DNA of 14,993 nt, from assembly GCF_000003605.2 (NCBI RefSeq), contig NW_003107096.1, forward strand, positions 414,615-429,607. The letters are read 5' to 3'. This document shows positions 1-14,993 of the stretch, one piece after another. A program made the position numbers and the translations under genes. Source of the stretch: Saccoglossus kowalevskii (taxonomy: Eukaryota > Hemichordata > Enteropneusta > Harrimaniidae). Below the pieces are notes generated by a model. It did no database searches. It saw nothing but the letters and a program-made list of their open reading frames with translations, and was not told the DNA's origin. Positions within the stretch are counted from its first letter, which is position 1. The number at the start of each line of letters is the position of its first letter.

Positions 1-1126
1 CTAAAGAAATCTGTGATTTTTTTCGCGGGCACGCTAGTTGTTGCTATCATGCTAAAAAGCCAGAATGACAATTATTTTTTGGGTTTGTAAAACAATCTAT
101 ATGTTTACTTGTCATGCAAAAGGTAAAATCAGTTGCCAGTCAGCTAAGCTGCGCTATCCTGGACACAATCAGACTTGCATACATGAATAAATACAGACCC
201 CCCTCCCCCCCCCCCCCACAACCAGGAACACAATGTGGACATCATTGTTCTAATTTATATCTAATCATCTAAATATACTTTCAGTGTTCAGGTGTTCTGT
301 AAGAATTTCATCAAACCTAATGCCTGTTCAGTCAAGTTAATAGTTTGAGTTAAATTTATATACATTCAGTTTTACATTATTTGCTGTGGGATCGTGCGAT
401 GCCTGTTTAGCCCCTCTCTCTTAAATCAGACTATTTCCACTCTTCTCTAACAAGTTAGACAGATATTTAACTGTACAAAAATAAATAGTCGTAGTAATTG
501 GCTAATAACGACATAACTATGGAGACCAGTCTAATTGTTCATTAGTCACTGCCAATTACCCACAATACCTGACGCCTTTCTGAGCACCGTGCACATTATA
601 CCGTCTGGAGCTTTTGCCTTCAGCATGGTAAAATTAGGTTGAATAGATTTAAATACTATTTTATATATCATGCCTAGCGTTACCTGGCAATCGAGGGTTG
701 GGCCATTAATAAAAAGGTCAATGTTGAATAAATCTAATACAAATAATGTAAGTAATTGGCCTTGACTAATAAGCAATTAGACTGGCTAGAAGCATGTTAC
801 ATCTTTCTAATACTAATGCCTCTACCTTATTGTTGCAATTAACATTGAATGAAGAGAGGCCCGTTTCAAAACTTTCATGAAAATTTAGAACTTTTTGAGT
901 TATCCTAACTCGCGAAACAAAAGATCTCTTCCAAAATCTAATCGATTGCTTTTTGTCTCAAATGGCAATCAAGTCTATAACATTTGAATTATCTGGCAAC
1001 GTTAACGTTCCTTCCATCCCTTATTGTTTCCACTGAAACCGGTGCACACCTCTACTTAAATCTAATCAGTTAGTCCGTTTCAGACTCCCCGATGAAGTAC
1101 AAAACCAATCCTTCATCAGAAACGCT
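1..1126. other. Noncoding AT-rich sequence, no gene seen
   Basis: Apart from the poly-C tract I see no gene, RNA gene or repeat here. The open frame at 776-546 (minus, 76 codons) has no recognisable motif and is of a length expected by chance. Confidence 0.6.
198..217. repeat. Poly-C tract
   Basis: Six C, one T, then 13 C. A mononucleotide tract whose exact length is unreliable in most sequencing. Confidence 0.9.
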
Positions 1127-1406
1127 TTAAAGGGCGGTAGTCGTCGAGTCACGCATGCGCGAGATATATGGGACTCGTATAAACAAAGATGGCGACTTGG
1201 ACCATTGTGCAGATCAACGAGTACTGAGACCTTTCCAAGCTTTAATTAGATATTTTAGGTGATTAGAAGGTATCAAAGAAGTCGCCGGCGGTATTCAGTG
1301 CAAGTCAGTGTGATTTCCATTTGAAGAGCGCATTGGATTGCGGGAAAATCAATGTTTATCAACACAAATGTCGCACATGCACAGCGCGACGACCACCGCG
1401 CTTTAA
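1127..1406. mobile_element. MITE-like inverted-repeat element, copy A (about 280 bp)
   Basis: The ends are inverted repeats of about 35 bp: the left begins TTAAAGGGCGGTAGTCGTCG and the right, read on the other strand, begins TTAAAGCGCGGTGGTCGTCG. Both continue into a GCATG(C/T)GCG block. Each end is bounded by CTTTAAAG, so a TTAA or TTTAAA target is plausible. The interior has no meaningful open frame. It aligns along most of its length with 2262-2553, sharing for example CCAAGCTTTAATTAG and AATGTTTATCAA. This supports a dispersed nonautonomous DNA transposon family; TTAA targets are typical of piggyBac-type elements, but that assignment is inference. Confidence 0.75.
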
Positions 1407-1860
1407 AGTTTTCTTGAAACTGAAAAGAAAAAACTAAGAATAGCAAATTTTATGGCAAGCATTTAAGTATGTTATCCAGTACTACCAAATAACACGTGAC
1501 ACATTTGATGATTTGTAATTTTAACAGATTTGTTATGTACAAAACTCATGTTTTGTTTTGTTATTTGATTCAAAATTGTTTACGTTTGGATTATACAATT
1601 TTGTCCGATATGAGAATGATCCTATTTCCAGGAGGTTTTATTTTGAATAGAGCTGCATGGATAAAATGTTACGTATTTGAAGTGACATCATATTTTCCCA
1701 TGCTGAATATTCCCTAATACATTTCGTTAATTTCATTTAATACATTTAATATACACAATCACTAACAACTGAACGGAGACTATATCATTGATAATGACAT
1801 GTTTTAAGGGTAACTTTTCTGAAAATTTTATTTGAAATTATAATTGAAAGTGTTTGAAGA

Positions 1861-1935
1861 AATTATCACGGGTTTTCTTTTTATTATGCTAAAATCTGTC
1901 TGCCCCTGAGAGGTTGGCGCCCTCCCGTGATAATT
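1861..1935. repeat. 12-bp perfect inverted repeat, 51-bp spacer
   Basis: AATTATCACGGG at 1861-1872 and its exact reverse complement CCCGTGATAATT at 1924-1935. It could be the ends of a very short element or a chance hairpin; no target duplication is obvious. Confidence 0.5.
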
Positions 1936-1996
1936 CGTGACAATCTTTGTCAAATCCTGAAAACATAGAATCAGTAATTTAACCGAAGGCAAATGT

Positions 1997-2022
1997 GATT
2001 GCGTGTTCGATTACACTCAATC
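1997..2022. repeat. Short hairpin, 9-bp stem with one mismatch
   Basis: GATTGCGTG at 1997-2005 pairs with CACTCAATC at 2014-2022 around an 8-base loop. The loop region TTCGATT looks like a tRNA T-loop, but no acceptor, D or anticodon arms surround it. Confidence 0.4.
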
Positions 2023-2261
2023 GCGGGACCGTGATTGTCGTGATTAAAGATGGCGGACATCGACAGGCGGTCGTCGGCAAAGCAAATAAGTAATGGTCTT
2101 AATGATGTTTTTAGCTAACACCACCAGCGGCATGTAAACGTCTTTTCTAATAAGATTATTTGTCATTTTGTTAAATGTAATGAAAGTGCGAGGACAAAAC
2201 AGTCATGATCATGGTAACGTGTTTTGTTTAGAGCCTCGGTTTCAATAATGCACCCCAGGTC

Positions 2262-2553
2262 TGGCGGTGGTCGTCGCGCCACGCAAGCATGCGCGAGACA
2301 TGGGGGTATGCAAGGATGCCGACTTTGCGCAGATCAATGAGTACAAACTGAGAGGTTACCAAGCTTTAATTAGGTCATTTCTTTGGTGATTGGAAGGTAT
2401 CGAAGGAGACAATGGCGGTAATTAGTGCAAGTGGCGCCCAGGTCAAAATTCGTGCTCGTGATTTCATTAGAAAAAGCTCAGGTGATTGTGGGAAATAAAT
2501 GTTTATCAATACAAAAGACGCGCATGCGCTGTGTGACGACTACTGCCCTTTAA
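2262..2553. mobile_element. MITE-like inverted-repeat element, copy B (about 290 bp)
   Basis: The left end reads TGGCGGTGGTCGTCGCGCC and the right end, on the other strand, TTAAAGGGCAGTAGTCGTCA, followed by the shared GCGCATGCGC block. The interior is homologous to copy A in the same orientation. The left end has lost the TTAA and GG of the consensus (it is preceded by CAGGTC), so this copy is more decayed. It has no coding capacity. Confidence 0.72.
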
Positions 2554-3909
2554 CATTTATCATGCTTTCGAATACTTGCGTTAAAGATCATGATCATAAT
2601 TGCTAAAACTACGTCCCTAGAATGCTCACCGTTCGGTTTATGTGGCGCATTTCTTGCGTATTTGAAACAGACCAAAATTATGATGAGAAGCAAACCCCCC
2701 GGGCAAACCCCAAATACACTAATGGTAGTTTGTACCTGGCGGAAACAGTTACTACTAATTGTACCTTTCTCTTATACCTAAATTTAACCTGTGAATATGT
2801 TACATCCGGGGTACTAACCACTTGAGAAAACTACACTTCCACATCGCCGCATAACACTTATTGATGTTTTTTTCTCGGTTCAGCTTCACGGTCGTAACAC
2901 GAGGCACGGAGATTTTGTCCAACATATCGATTTGATACACATATTTGTTTATTACCTGCAAGTAGTTATGATGAAATGTCAAAAGTACATTTTGAATTGC
3001 GTGCTATAATTACCGCGAAAGGGAGTATTACCCAGTAGTTAATAAAATGTCAAATCTGATACTTTGGCATTATATAACAAATGGACCACGTGACCTCTGT
3101 GTTATGCACATACCGCTACGCTCTGTTGAACATCGTTCATTGGGTTTTGCCTGATACTAATAAAATCGCATTCCATAAATCTCGGTTTATCTTTTATCTT
3201 CTTAAAATCTAATTTTCTTTCTGATGAACACTTGATGACTGAGGTAAATGGTATCCATGCGGCTTGCGAAGCGTGACGTGAATATGGTTTCCATAGTTTA
3301 GTGAGTTACGTGAATAATATGCATCATTGTGTTTTGCGTGACAAATTGTTTATTCATTGAACGTGATTATCCTCTCTGTATCACTTATCTGCGCCCTGCT
3401 CTAATCCTGACGTAGTTATAACTCGTTAAGAGTTGTAGAATTCATTTTTATAGTGAAAGACCGTTTACAGTTTTGGCTTGGATTTTAAAAATTAATTAAA
3501 AACCCACATACTTCAGAAAAAAAAGATAAAAATATGGAAAAAAAGAATGCGCGGTAAATTATGAAGACCATATTCATTGACTCATCTAATGTTGAAGAAT
3601 ATCGACAAATCACCGTATAAAAGTGCGCAAAACAATGGCACACCTGTGATTTACGTAAACGTGAAAACGTCTACTTAGAATGAAGATATAAAAGTGAAAA
3701 GTTACAACGGAAAAAGACTGCTTTTGAATACCATTTAATTTTTGACAAATCTTATTTTATGAATTGAACATCTGCCGGAAATATCTGACCAAATCGAAAA
3801 AAAGCTCAACATTACATTGTATAGGCTATTTCTTACAGTTATACCACGTGACGGACGGATACACAGCGCATGTGACAATAATTTCATTTACACACCGGAT
3901 CTTGCTAAG
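2554..3909. other. Noncoding sequence before the minisatellite
   Basis: Only short open frames without motifs; nothing recognised. Confidence 0.55.
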
Positions 3910-5537
3910 CCATGGAACGTGCCATATAACGAAGCGCCACGTAACGTGCAATGTAACAAAGCGCCATGTAAGTGCCATGTAACAAAACACCATGTAACGT
4001 GCCATGTAACAAAACGCCGCATAACGTGCCATGTAACAAAGCGCCAGGTAACGTGAAATGTAACAAAACGCCATGTAACAAAACGCCATGTAACAAAGCG
4101 CCATGGAACGTGCCATGTAACAAAGCGTCACGTAACGTGCCATGTAACAAAACGCCATGTAGCGTGCCATGTAACAAAACGCCATGTAACCTACCATGTA
4201 ACAAAGCGCCATGGAACGTGCCATGCAACAAAGCGCCATGTAACGTGCCATATAACAAAACGTCATGTAACGTGCCATGTAACAGAGCGCCATGTAACCT
4301 ACCATGTAACAAAGCGCCATGGAACGTGCCATGTAACAAAACGCCGCGTAACGTGCCATGTAACAAAGCGCCATGTAACGTGCCCTATAAAAAAGCGCCA
4401 TGTAACGTGCCATGTAACAAAGCGCCATGTAACGTGTCATATAAAAAACGCCATGTAACAAAGCGCCATGTAACGTGCCACGTAACAAAGCGCCACGTAA
4501 CGTGAAATGTAACAAAACGCCATGTAACGTGCCATGTAACAAAGCGCCATGTAACAATCCATGTAACAAAGCGCCATGCAACGTGCCATATAACAAAACG
4601 TCATGTAACGTGCCATGTAACATAGCGCCATGTAACGTGTCATTTAACAAAGCGCCATGTAACGTGCCATATAACAAAACGTCATGTAACGTGTCAAGTA
4701 ACAGAGCGCCATGTAACGTGCCATGTAACAAAGAACCATGTAACAAAGCGCCATGTAACGTGCCATATAAAAAACGCCATGCAATGTGCCATGTAACAAA
4801 GCGCAATGTAACGTGCCATGTAACAAAGCGCCATGTAACGTGCCATGTAACAAAGCGTCGTGTAACGTGCTATGTAACAAAGCGCAATGTAACGTACCAT
4901 GTAACAAAGCGCAATGTAACGTGCCATGTAACAAAGCGCCATGTAACGTGCCATGTAACAAAGCGCCATGTAACGTGCCATATAAAAAACGCCATGTAAC
5001 GTGCCATGTAACAAAGCGCAATGTAACGTGTCATATAAAAAAACGCCATGTAACGTGCCATGTAACAAAGCGCCATGTAACGTGCCATGTAACGTGCCAT
5101 GTAACAAAGCGTCGTGTAACGTGCCCTATAAAAAAGCGCCATGTAACAAAGCGCCATATAACAAAGCGCCATGTAACGTGCCATATAAAAAACGCCCTAT
5201 AACGTGCCATATAAAAAAACGCCATGTAACGTGCCATGTAACAAAGCGCCATGTTACGTGCCATATAAAAAACGCTATGTAACCTGCCATGTAACAAAGC
5301 GCCATGTAACGTGCCATGTAACGTAGCGCCATGTAACGTAGCACCATGTAACAAAGCGCCTTGTAACAAAGCGCCATGTAACGTGCCATATAAAAACGCC
5401 ATGTAACCTGCCATGTAGCAAAGCGCCATGTAACGTGCACGTGCCATGTGACAAAGCGCCATGTAACGTGCCATATAAAAGACGCCCTGTAATGTGCCAT
5501 AAAAAAACGCCATGCAACGTGCAATGTAACAAAGCGC
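3910..5537. repeat. 1.6-kb minisatellite of alternating 12- and 15-bp units (27-bp period)
   Basis: The basic pair is CATGTAACGTGC (12) plus CATGTAACAAAGCGC (15), giving 27 bp repeated about 60 times with substitutions. Occasional runs of two 12-bp or two 15-bp units occur. A 14-bp A-rich variant, CATATAAAAAACGC, is common in the right two thirds. Because 27 is a multiple of three and the unit has stop codons in only one of six frames, long open frames appear on both strands (for example minus 4806-3826). They are a by-product of the repeat and I do not call them genes. Between 4102 and 4318 diagnostic variants recur every 108 bp (4 x 27). Confidence 0.97.
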
Positions 5538-5570
5538 GTATAATCTTAAAGAAAAATATATTTTGTGTTG

Positions 5571-5587
5571 TAACATTAAAAATGTTA
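5571..5587. repeat. Perfect 7-bp hairpin at the edge of the minisatellite
   Basis: TAACATT, a 3-base AAA loop, then AATGTTA, 34 bases after the last repeat unit. An AATAAA hexamer follows within about 10 bases on the plus strand. There is no evidence of a transcript. Confidence 0.45.
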
Positions 5588-8500
5588 TAAATAAAAGTTG
5601 CAGGCCAGGCTTAAGCGGATCTTGATTGGAATTTGAGAGTAAATAATGCTTTGGGGTGTGACTAAGACGTCACATTAGAACATTAAGTTTGAAACTAATT
5701 GATACTAAATATTGCAGCCATGAGGCATTTCGGGTACATGTCTTATTGATTTTACGAGCGGCGCTTTACAACTTTACGACGTTTTATTGCATATATTGGT
5801 ACTTGAATCAACATCTGTTGCAACCACACGATACGCTACATTGGTTTCCATTCATCGTACATTACGAGCAGAATAAATCGTACATACAAAACCCACTTTC
5901 GTGTCATTCAGACGTAACACCACATTTGGTTTCCATGCCTCACGAAATACGTATAAAATGTTTAAAAGCCGTCAATAAGTTGTACATTGAAATTGAAATG
6001 ATGACAAGAACTGACTCCAGTTATCTTAACTGAAGATTATTTGTCGCGACGACGGTGCGTCCTCGGTACAATAATACTTGAAGCACACGGCAATGTTAAA
6101 TTTGCGAAGTGGGGACAACAATTACAATCCTATACCGTTATTCCGCTTATACGTATATTTTACAGATGCCATCAAAATTACAGGCGTTGTTTTACAAAAT
6201 AGCACTTGTTTTAAAACTTCACTAAAATGCGAAATTATTCAAAAATAATTCCTGTTTCACGATCTTAAATTTTAACCGGCTTGTCGTTTGTATATGGTAT
6301 CCTAGCAACCTATAGTGCAATCAGAAGGCAATCTACATATGATGTAATTCATATTCCGCTTACGAGTATCCAATAATTGAGTTTGTATGTTTCACTTCTG
6401 TGTCGGTAATTAAATGCACCGCGTGTGTCTGTCATAAAACAGTCAGGGTATTTTAGTCCTGTCGGTTATGGTAGTACGTAAACACATTTCGTAATTGTTT
6501 TTTTTTTATTCTAGTCACGAATGATACTCTAAGTTATTAACATGAAAAATATATAATCTGAGAACGCCACCCAGTGTGGATCGTGCAAACACGATAGCGC
6601 GTTTTAGTCAGTTTTAGGATATTTTACTATAGTCTCATGGCGTGAATGTATAAATGTGCACAAATTTGCATAGAGACAAAGGAGATAAGTTTCAGAAATA
6701 AATATTAGTACACGGCCAGGATAATGAGACACGTGGCTGAGAGTGGTGCAAGACACGACACTCACTACACGCTGTTTATCCATATATTTCGTAATGTCTA
6801 TGGTTAATTTATGAGTCCTTTGAATATTTAGGTTTTACGTTTTATGTATCAATGCAACACTGCATTCGTCGCATCGCGTCTCTTCGATACGATTCCCGCG
6901 CATCGCATACAACGCCGATCACGGAACATTAGAGCACGCATGACGGCAGTAGCGCTTAAAAAAAAAAACTCGATTTTTCTGTGTAATATATCTTATTCCA
7001 TTTATTTAAAAAAAAAACATTTTTCATTTACGAAGTACAATATAAATAATTGATTAATATTCTAATGATAGATATTTTGTATTTACATACTTGCAAAAAA
7101 AAATAAAACGATATTATTTCTTGGATGGTTCAGTTGAGTGTAAGGTTACAATGGAATAGCTTTTTTGTAGTATTATAGAGCTATTATATACATTTAGATA
7201 ATAACACAAATATCAACTCAATCTCGCCAAAGTTATTATTATTATGAGAATTTGAATTTTTTTTATCGGTAATCAGGTCATTTATACAATGCTTAACGCA
7301 CCCTTGCTGTCCTAGAATTTCGTTCTTACATATGCCGTGACCTGGATATGCTATGGTATATGGAACCAAAGTACGGTCAACTCAGAACAACGGCAATATA
7401 ATAGAGACGATTTGATTGGTCTAAACTCAATTCGCAACAGACCTAATATATAAATTAGTCAAGTCAAGTCCACGTCACGTGAAATAACTTCACATGTAAC
7501 AACTGCATGACTACGATTTAACCAGTGTTACATAAAGTGCGAAAAGGTGGAAGAACGATTTCTAAAATCAGAATGAACACGCCAAATTATAAACTTGGCA
7601 CCCCCGAATTATTTTGTATCATGTTAATACAATAAAAATAGTAAAACTCTTATGTAAATATACCAGAGACCTTAGAAAACAGGTCCATGAATATACATTC
7701 CGTATTACTAGAAGACGTCATCTAAAGTGCAATTGGTGTACTTTATCGATTAAAGTGAAACAATCTTGTGTGTTTGCAATGGAACGCCATGAACACAACA
7801 TACCATAAAAAAGCTGTTTACATTGAACGTAAAATTAGTAATTCGTCTTCAAAGTTCCACGAGCGACAAAATTGGACGGCTAATGATACAGGGTTGCTGA
7901 TTGGCTATCTACAATCATGTAAGTTTCATACGCTGAACACATACGTATGACGATGTTGTACATACCTCGGGAAAAAACTTACAATAATGAACAGTCTACA
8001 ATCAAATTTAGGTCTTGTAAAATGAGCCCTTGTGACGTGTGATATTAAATAACGGCAATGACCACAAAATAATAACTTATAACATGAACAATTCAAACGG
8101 GCTGTCTCAACATATTTTTAGATTATACTTTCTGATTTTCAGTGTAAGAAGTATTTTAGTTTATAACACAATTTAATTGCGTGAACGTCCCATAAACCAA
8201 TTATGTGCAACACGCCACCCAATTATTCAAAATACTTAATACAAGAATATACACTGAGTTTCATCATATTGTTACAAAAAAATAACGATAATGTTATATT
8301 GATTGTTTTCGTTTCATCTTTATAAAAAACGTAACTTCACTGTTTTATTAAATTTATACATTAATGCACATACGTTAATAATCTAGAAGGGAATTTACAC
8401 AAAAATGTCATTACTTTTTTACATTTTTACATTTACAAGTTTTCAGTTTTAAAATAACAAAACTGGATGTCGGAATTATTGCATTCATATATTGTGCCGT

Positions 8501-8641
8501 TTAAGATTGTTGTGCAATGCCAATCACACGTGCCAAGTGAAAATATGTCAATTATTATTCCGTGTGAACCGAATAATTGTAATAAAAAAGCATAGAGTTT
8601 GGCAAGATTGCGTTGACTTTTTGCTGTATTGCATTTGCTAT

Positions 8642-8653
8642 GGGGGGGGGGGG
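8642..8653. repeat. Poly-G tract (12 G)
   Basis: Twelve consecutive G in otherwise AT-rich sequence. Confidence 0.9.
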
Positions 8654-9529
8654 CGTGAACGGGTAATTGGTATATATGGTGATGGGTTAGTATGTGATAA
8701 GGTGGTGTGAACTATGAAGTTCAAAGTTAATCTGGGAGTGATTCGATCCAATCTGACTGTATATAGACCGCGATCGACGTAGGTAATGTTCCCTCGAGGC
8801 TGCTCCGTTCAGTTCAACTAAAATGCGTAGTTAAAGATGCGGCATAAAACTCTTCTATTTACACTTATTTACAAAGTCCGTCTAAATACAATCCATGTCT
8901 GTTCAAACGAATCCAGCACCATGGACGGAAATATTGTAAGTATGCACATTAATTGATTGGATGATCTGCTGTACTTGAATAAACACAGTGTTTCCCTCGG
9001 TTTCTTTGGTCGATTAATAAGTTGATTGAATGCCATGAGTAATGTTCTACCCAACAAACAGATCATGACTGGTATCACCCAGCGATACTTCGTTAGCTGA
9101 CACCTGCGTCATTTGAATTGGCGAGGTTGGGGCTTCCAGTCAGCATCTAGGAACAGAAAATTGAGTTAGTGCGCTTATAGTTATATATAATATTAACACA
9201 TAGATCCCCTTATTCCGATGTCTATACCGTAAGCCACGGGTGCGATAGGTGGGAAATGGGAGCGGGCGTGCATGGGAAAGTGTAGCGCCGTTTTGTTACG
9301 ATTGAGATCACCATCGTTTATAACACGTGCGAAGCAAAAGGGTGAGGTTAAAATACAGGGTGACAGCAAGTGCAAAAGTTTACTCTACAAGAACGGGTTA
9401 ACAGTTTTACACATCTATATGAAACGTGAATTCATGCTCATCAATACTGGTATAAGGGAACTTTCAGGATAAGGCAATATGCTTATCATAAGCAGGTCTC
9501 ACGCCGCCAAGCAAATTGATGTTAATTTT

Positions 9530-9535
9530 TTTAAT
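9530..9535 (-). promoter_or_regulatory. Candidate polyadenylation signal ATTAAA
   Basis: On the minus strand this reads ATTAAA, the commonest variant of AATAAA, about 225 bases after the cyclase stop codon. I found no AATAAA on this strand between 9481 and 9758. In AT-rich sequence this could easily be chance. Confidence 0.2.
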
Positions 9536-9758
9536 TATTGCATCGACATTGCGTGTTGCTATGTATAATTGTTGCTATTCTCCATTCGTCTGCATCACAA
9601 AATATTAATTTTTTTTTCAAGTTTTTAAACTTTCTTAAATTAAAAGGGAATATATAAGAATTTGAATAATACTTCTCTAAATCGTGATATCGTCACCAAA
9701 TGTGCAAAACGGTATATTACTATTGTTTACTAGTGTCAGTTTTAACCTGTAAATTCCA

Positions 9759-14847
<5,089 letters not shown>

Positions 14848-14852
14848 CTGGA

Positions 14853-14866
14853 ACACACACACACAC
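14853..14866 (-). repeat. (TG)7 tract directly before a splice acceptor
   Basis: On the minus (transcript) strand seven TG units are followed by TTCCAG and the exon start at 14847, replacing the usual pyrimidine tract. The plus strand shows the same tract as AC dinucleotides. Confidence 0.85.
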
Positions 14867-14950
14867 AAAATAATAATTAACAAGTCATTGAAAATGACAC
14901 AGTCCCCGTTAAATTTTTGAAAGTTGTCTTTGTGCTTGTCATATTAAAGC

Positions 14951-14962
14951 GGGGGGGGGGGG
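14951..14962. repeat. Poly-G tract (12 G)
   Basis: Twelve G in the intron upstream of the first visible cyclase exon. On the transcript strand this is a C tract about 100 bases before the acceptor. Confidence 0.9.
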
Positions 14963-14993
14963 TTGTTGCGAGCGTGTCCTTGAAACTTGAGTT

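Larger units (their letters stand above)
1407..2261. other. Noncoding spacer between the two MITE-like copies
   Basis: This holds the 12-bp inverted repeat and the short hairpin noted separately. A GC-richer patch near 2049-2080 (GATGGCGGACATCG, GGCGGTCGTCGG) faintly resembles the element ends, but no paired end was found. Confidence 0.55.
5538..9529. other. 4-kb AT-rich stretch with no supported gene
   Basis: The longest frame is plus 5689-6033 (114 codons), which has no recognisable domain, no low-complexity or signal pattern, and no visible partner exons. Other frames are under 75 codons. An unrecognised lineage-specific exon or noncoding RNA cannot be excluded. The part nearest 9529 could include cyclase 3' UTR if the proposed polyadenylation site is wrong. 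Confidence 0.5.

Noticed and set aside
2001-2016. tRNA B-box-like GTTCGATTAC
   Set aside because: No matching acceptor stem, D arm or anticodon arm could be laid out around it.
3826-4806. 326-codon minus-strand open frame and about a dozen other overlapping frames between 3764 and 5576
   Set aside because: They all run through the 27-bp minisatellite, which is open in five of six frames; the peptides are simple nine-residue repeats with no domain.
3910-5537. CRISPR-like array of regular repeats
   Set aside because: No unique spacers: the whole unit is repeated, and the context is a eukaryotic genome.
5689-6033. 114-codon plus-strand open frame
   Set aside because: No recognised domain or motif, no repeats and no evident partner exons or promoter; length alone is weak evidence in a 15-kb eukaryotic window.
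6930-6965. Possible further MITE end (GCACGCATGACGGCAGTAGC)
   Set aside because: Only loosely like the element ends (ACGCATG and CAGTAG blocks), with no opposite end found nearby.
8869-9078. 69-codon minus-strand open frame downstream of the cyclase stop
   Set aside because: No recognisable motif, and cyclase coding already ends cleanly with a stop at 9759; likely chance.

Overview
This window looks like AT-rich, intron-bearing animal nuclear DNA. There are no bacterial-style operons. The only gene I can support is split into seven exons bounded by GT-AG introns, and the rest is repeats, short inverted-repeat elements and unique-looking noncoding sequence. A marine invertebrate, perhaps a mollusc, is a guess from the gene family and the density of minisatellites and MITE-like elements; no sequence search was possible.

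The gene lies on the minus strand, from the right edge to 9759. It is the 3' part of a receptor-type (particulate) guanylate cyclase. The seven exons join without a frame break into 601 residues plus one split codon at the 5' side. In order they encode the C-terminal half of the kinase-homology domain, the coiled-coil dimerisation linker, a complete class III guanylate cyclase catalytic domain with all expected metal-binding, guanine-specifying and transition-state residues, and a long low-complexity C-terminal tail (about 240 residues) with a run of 11 lysines. The extracellular ligand-binding region, the membrane segment and the first half of the kinase-homology domain must lie beyond 14993.

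The introns hold their own structure. One carries an almost perfect 234-bp tandem duplication that includes a splice acceptor and the first 33 bases of an exon. Within that duplication is a small element with terminal inverted repeats. Another intron holds about 300 bp of a TAGTG pentanucleotide repeat. The acceptor of the first exon in the window is preceded by a (TG)7 tract.

Left of 9759 I see no convincing gene. The region contains two related 280-292 bp inverted-repeat (MITE-like) elements at 1127-1406 and 2262-2553, whose ends resemble those of the intronic element, and a 1.6-kb minisatellite at 3910-5537 built from alternating 12- and 15-bp units with a local 108-bp higher-order period. 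The remainder is AT-rich sequence with only short open frames that look like chance.
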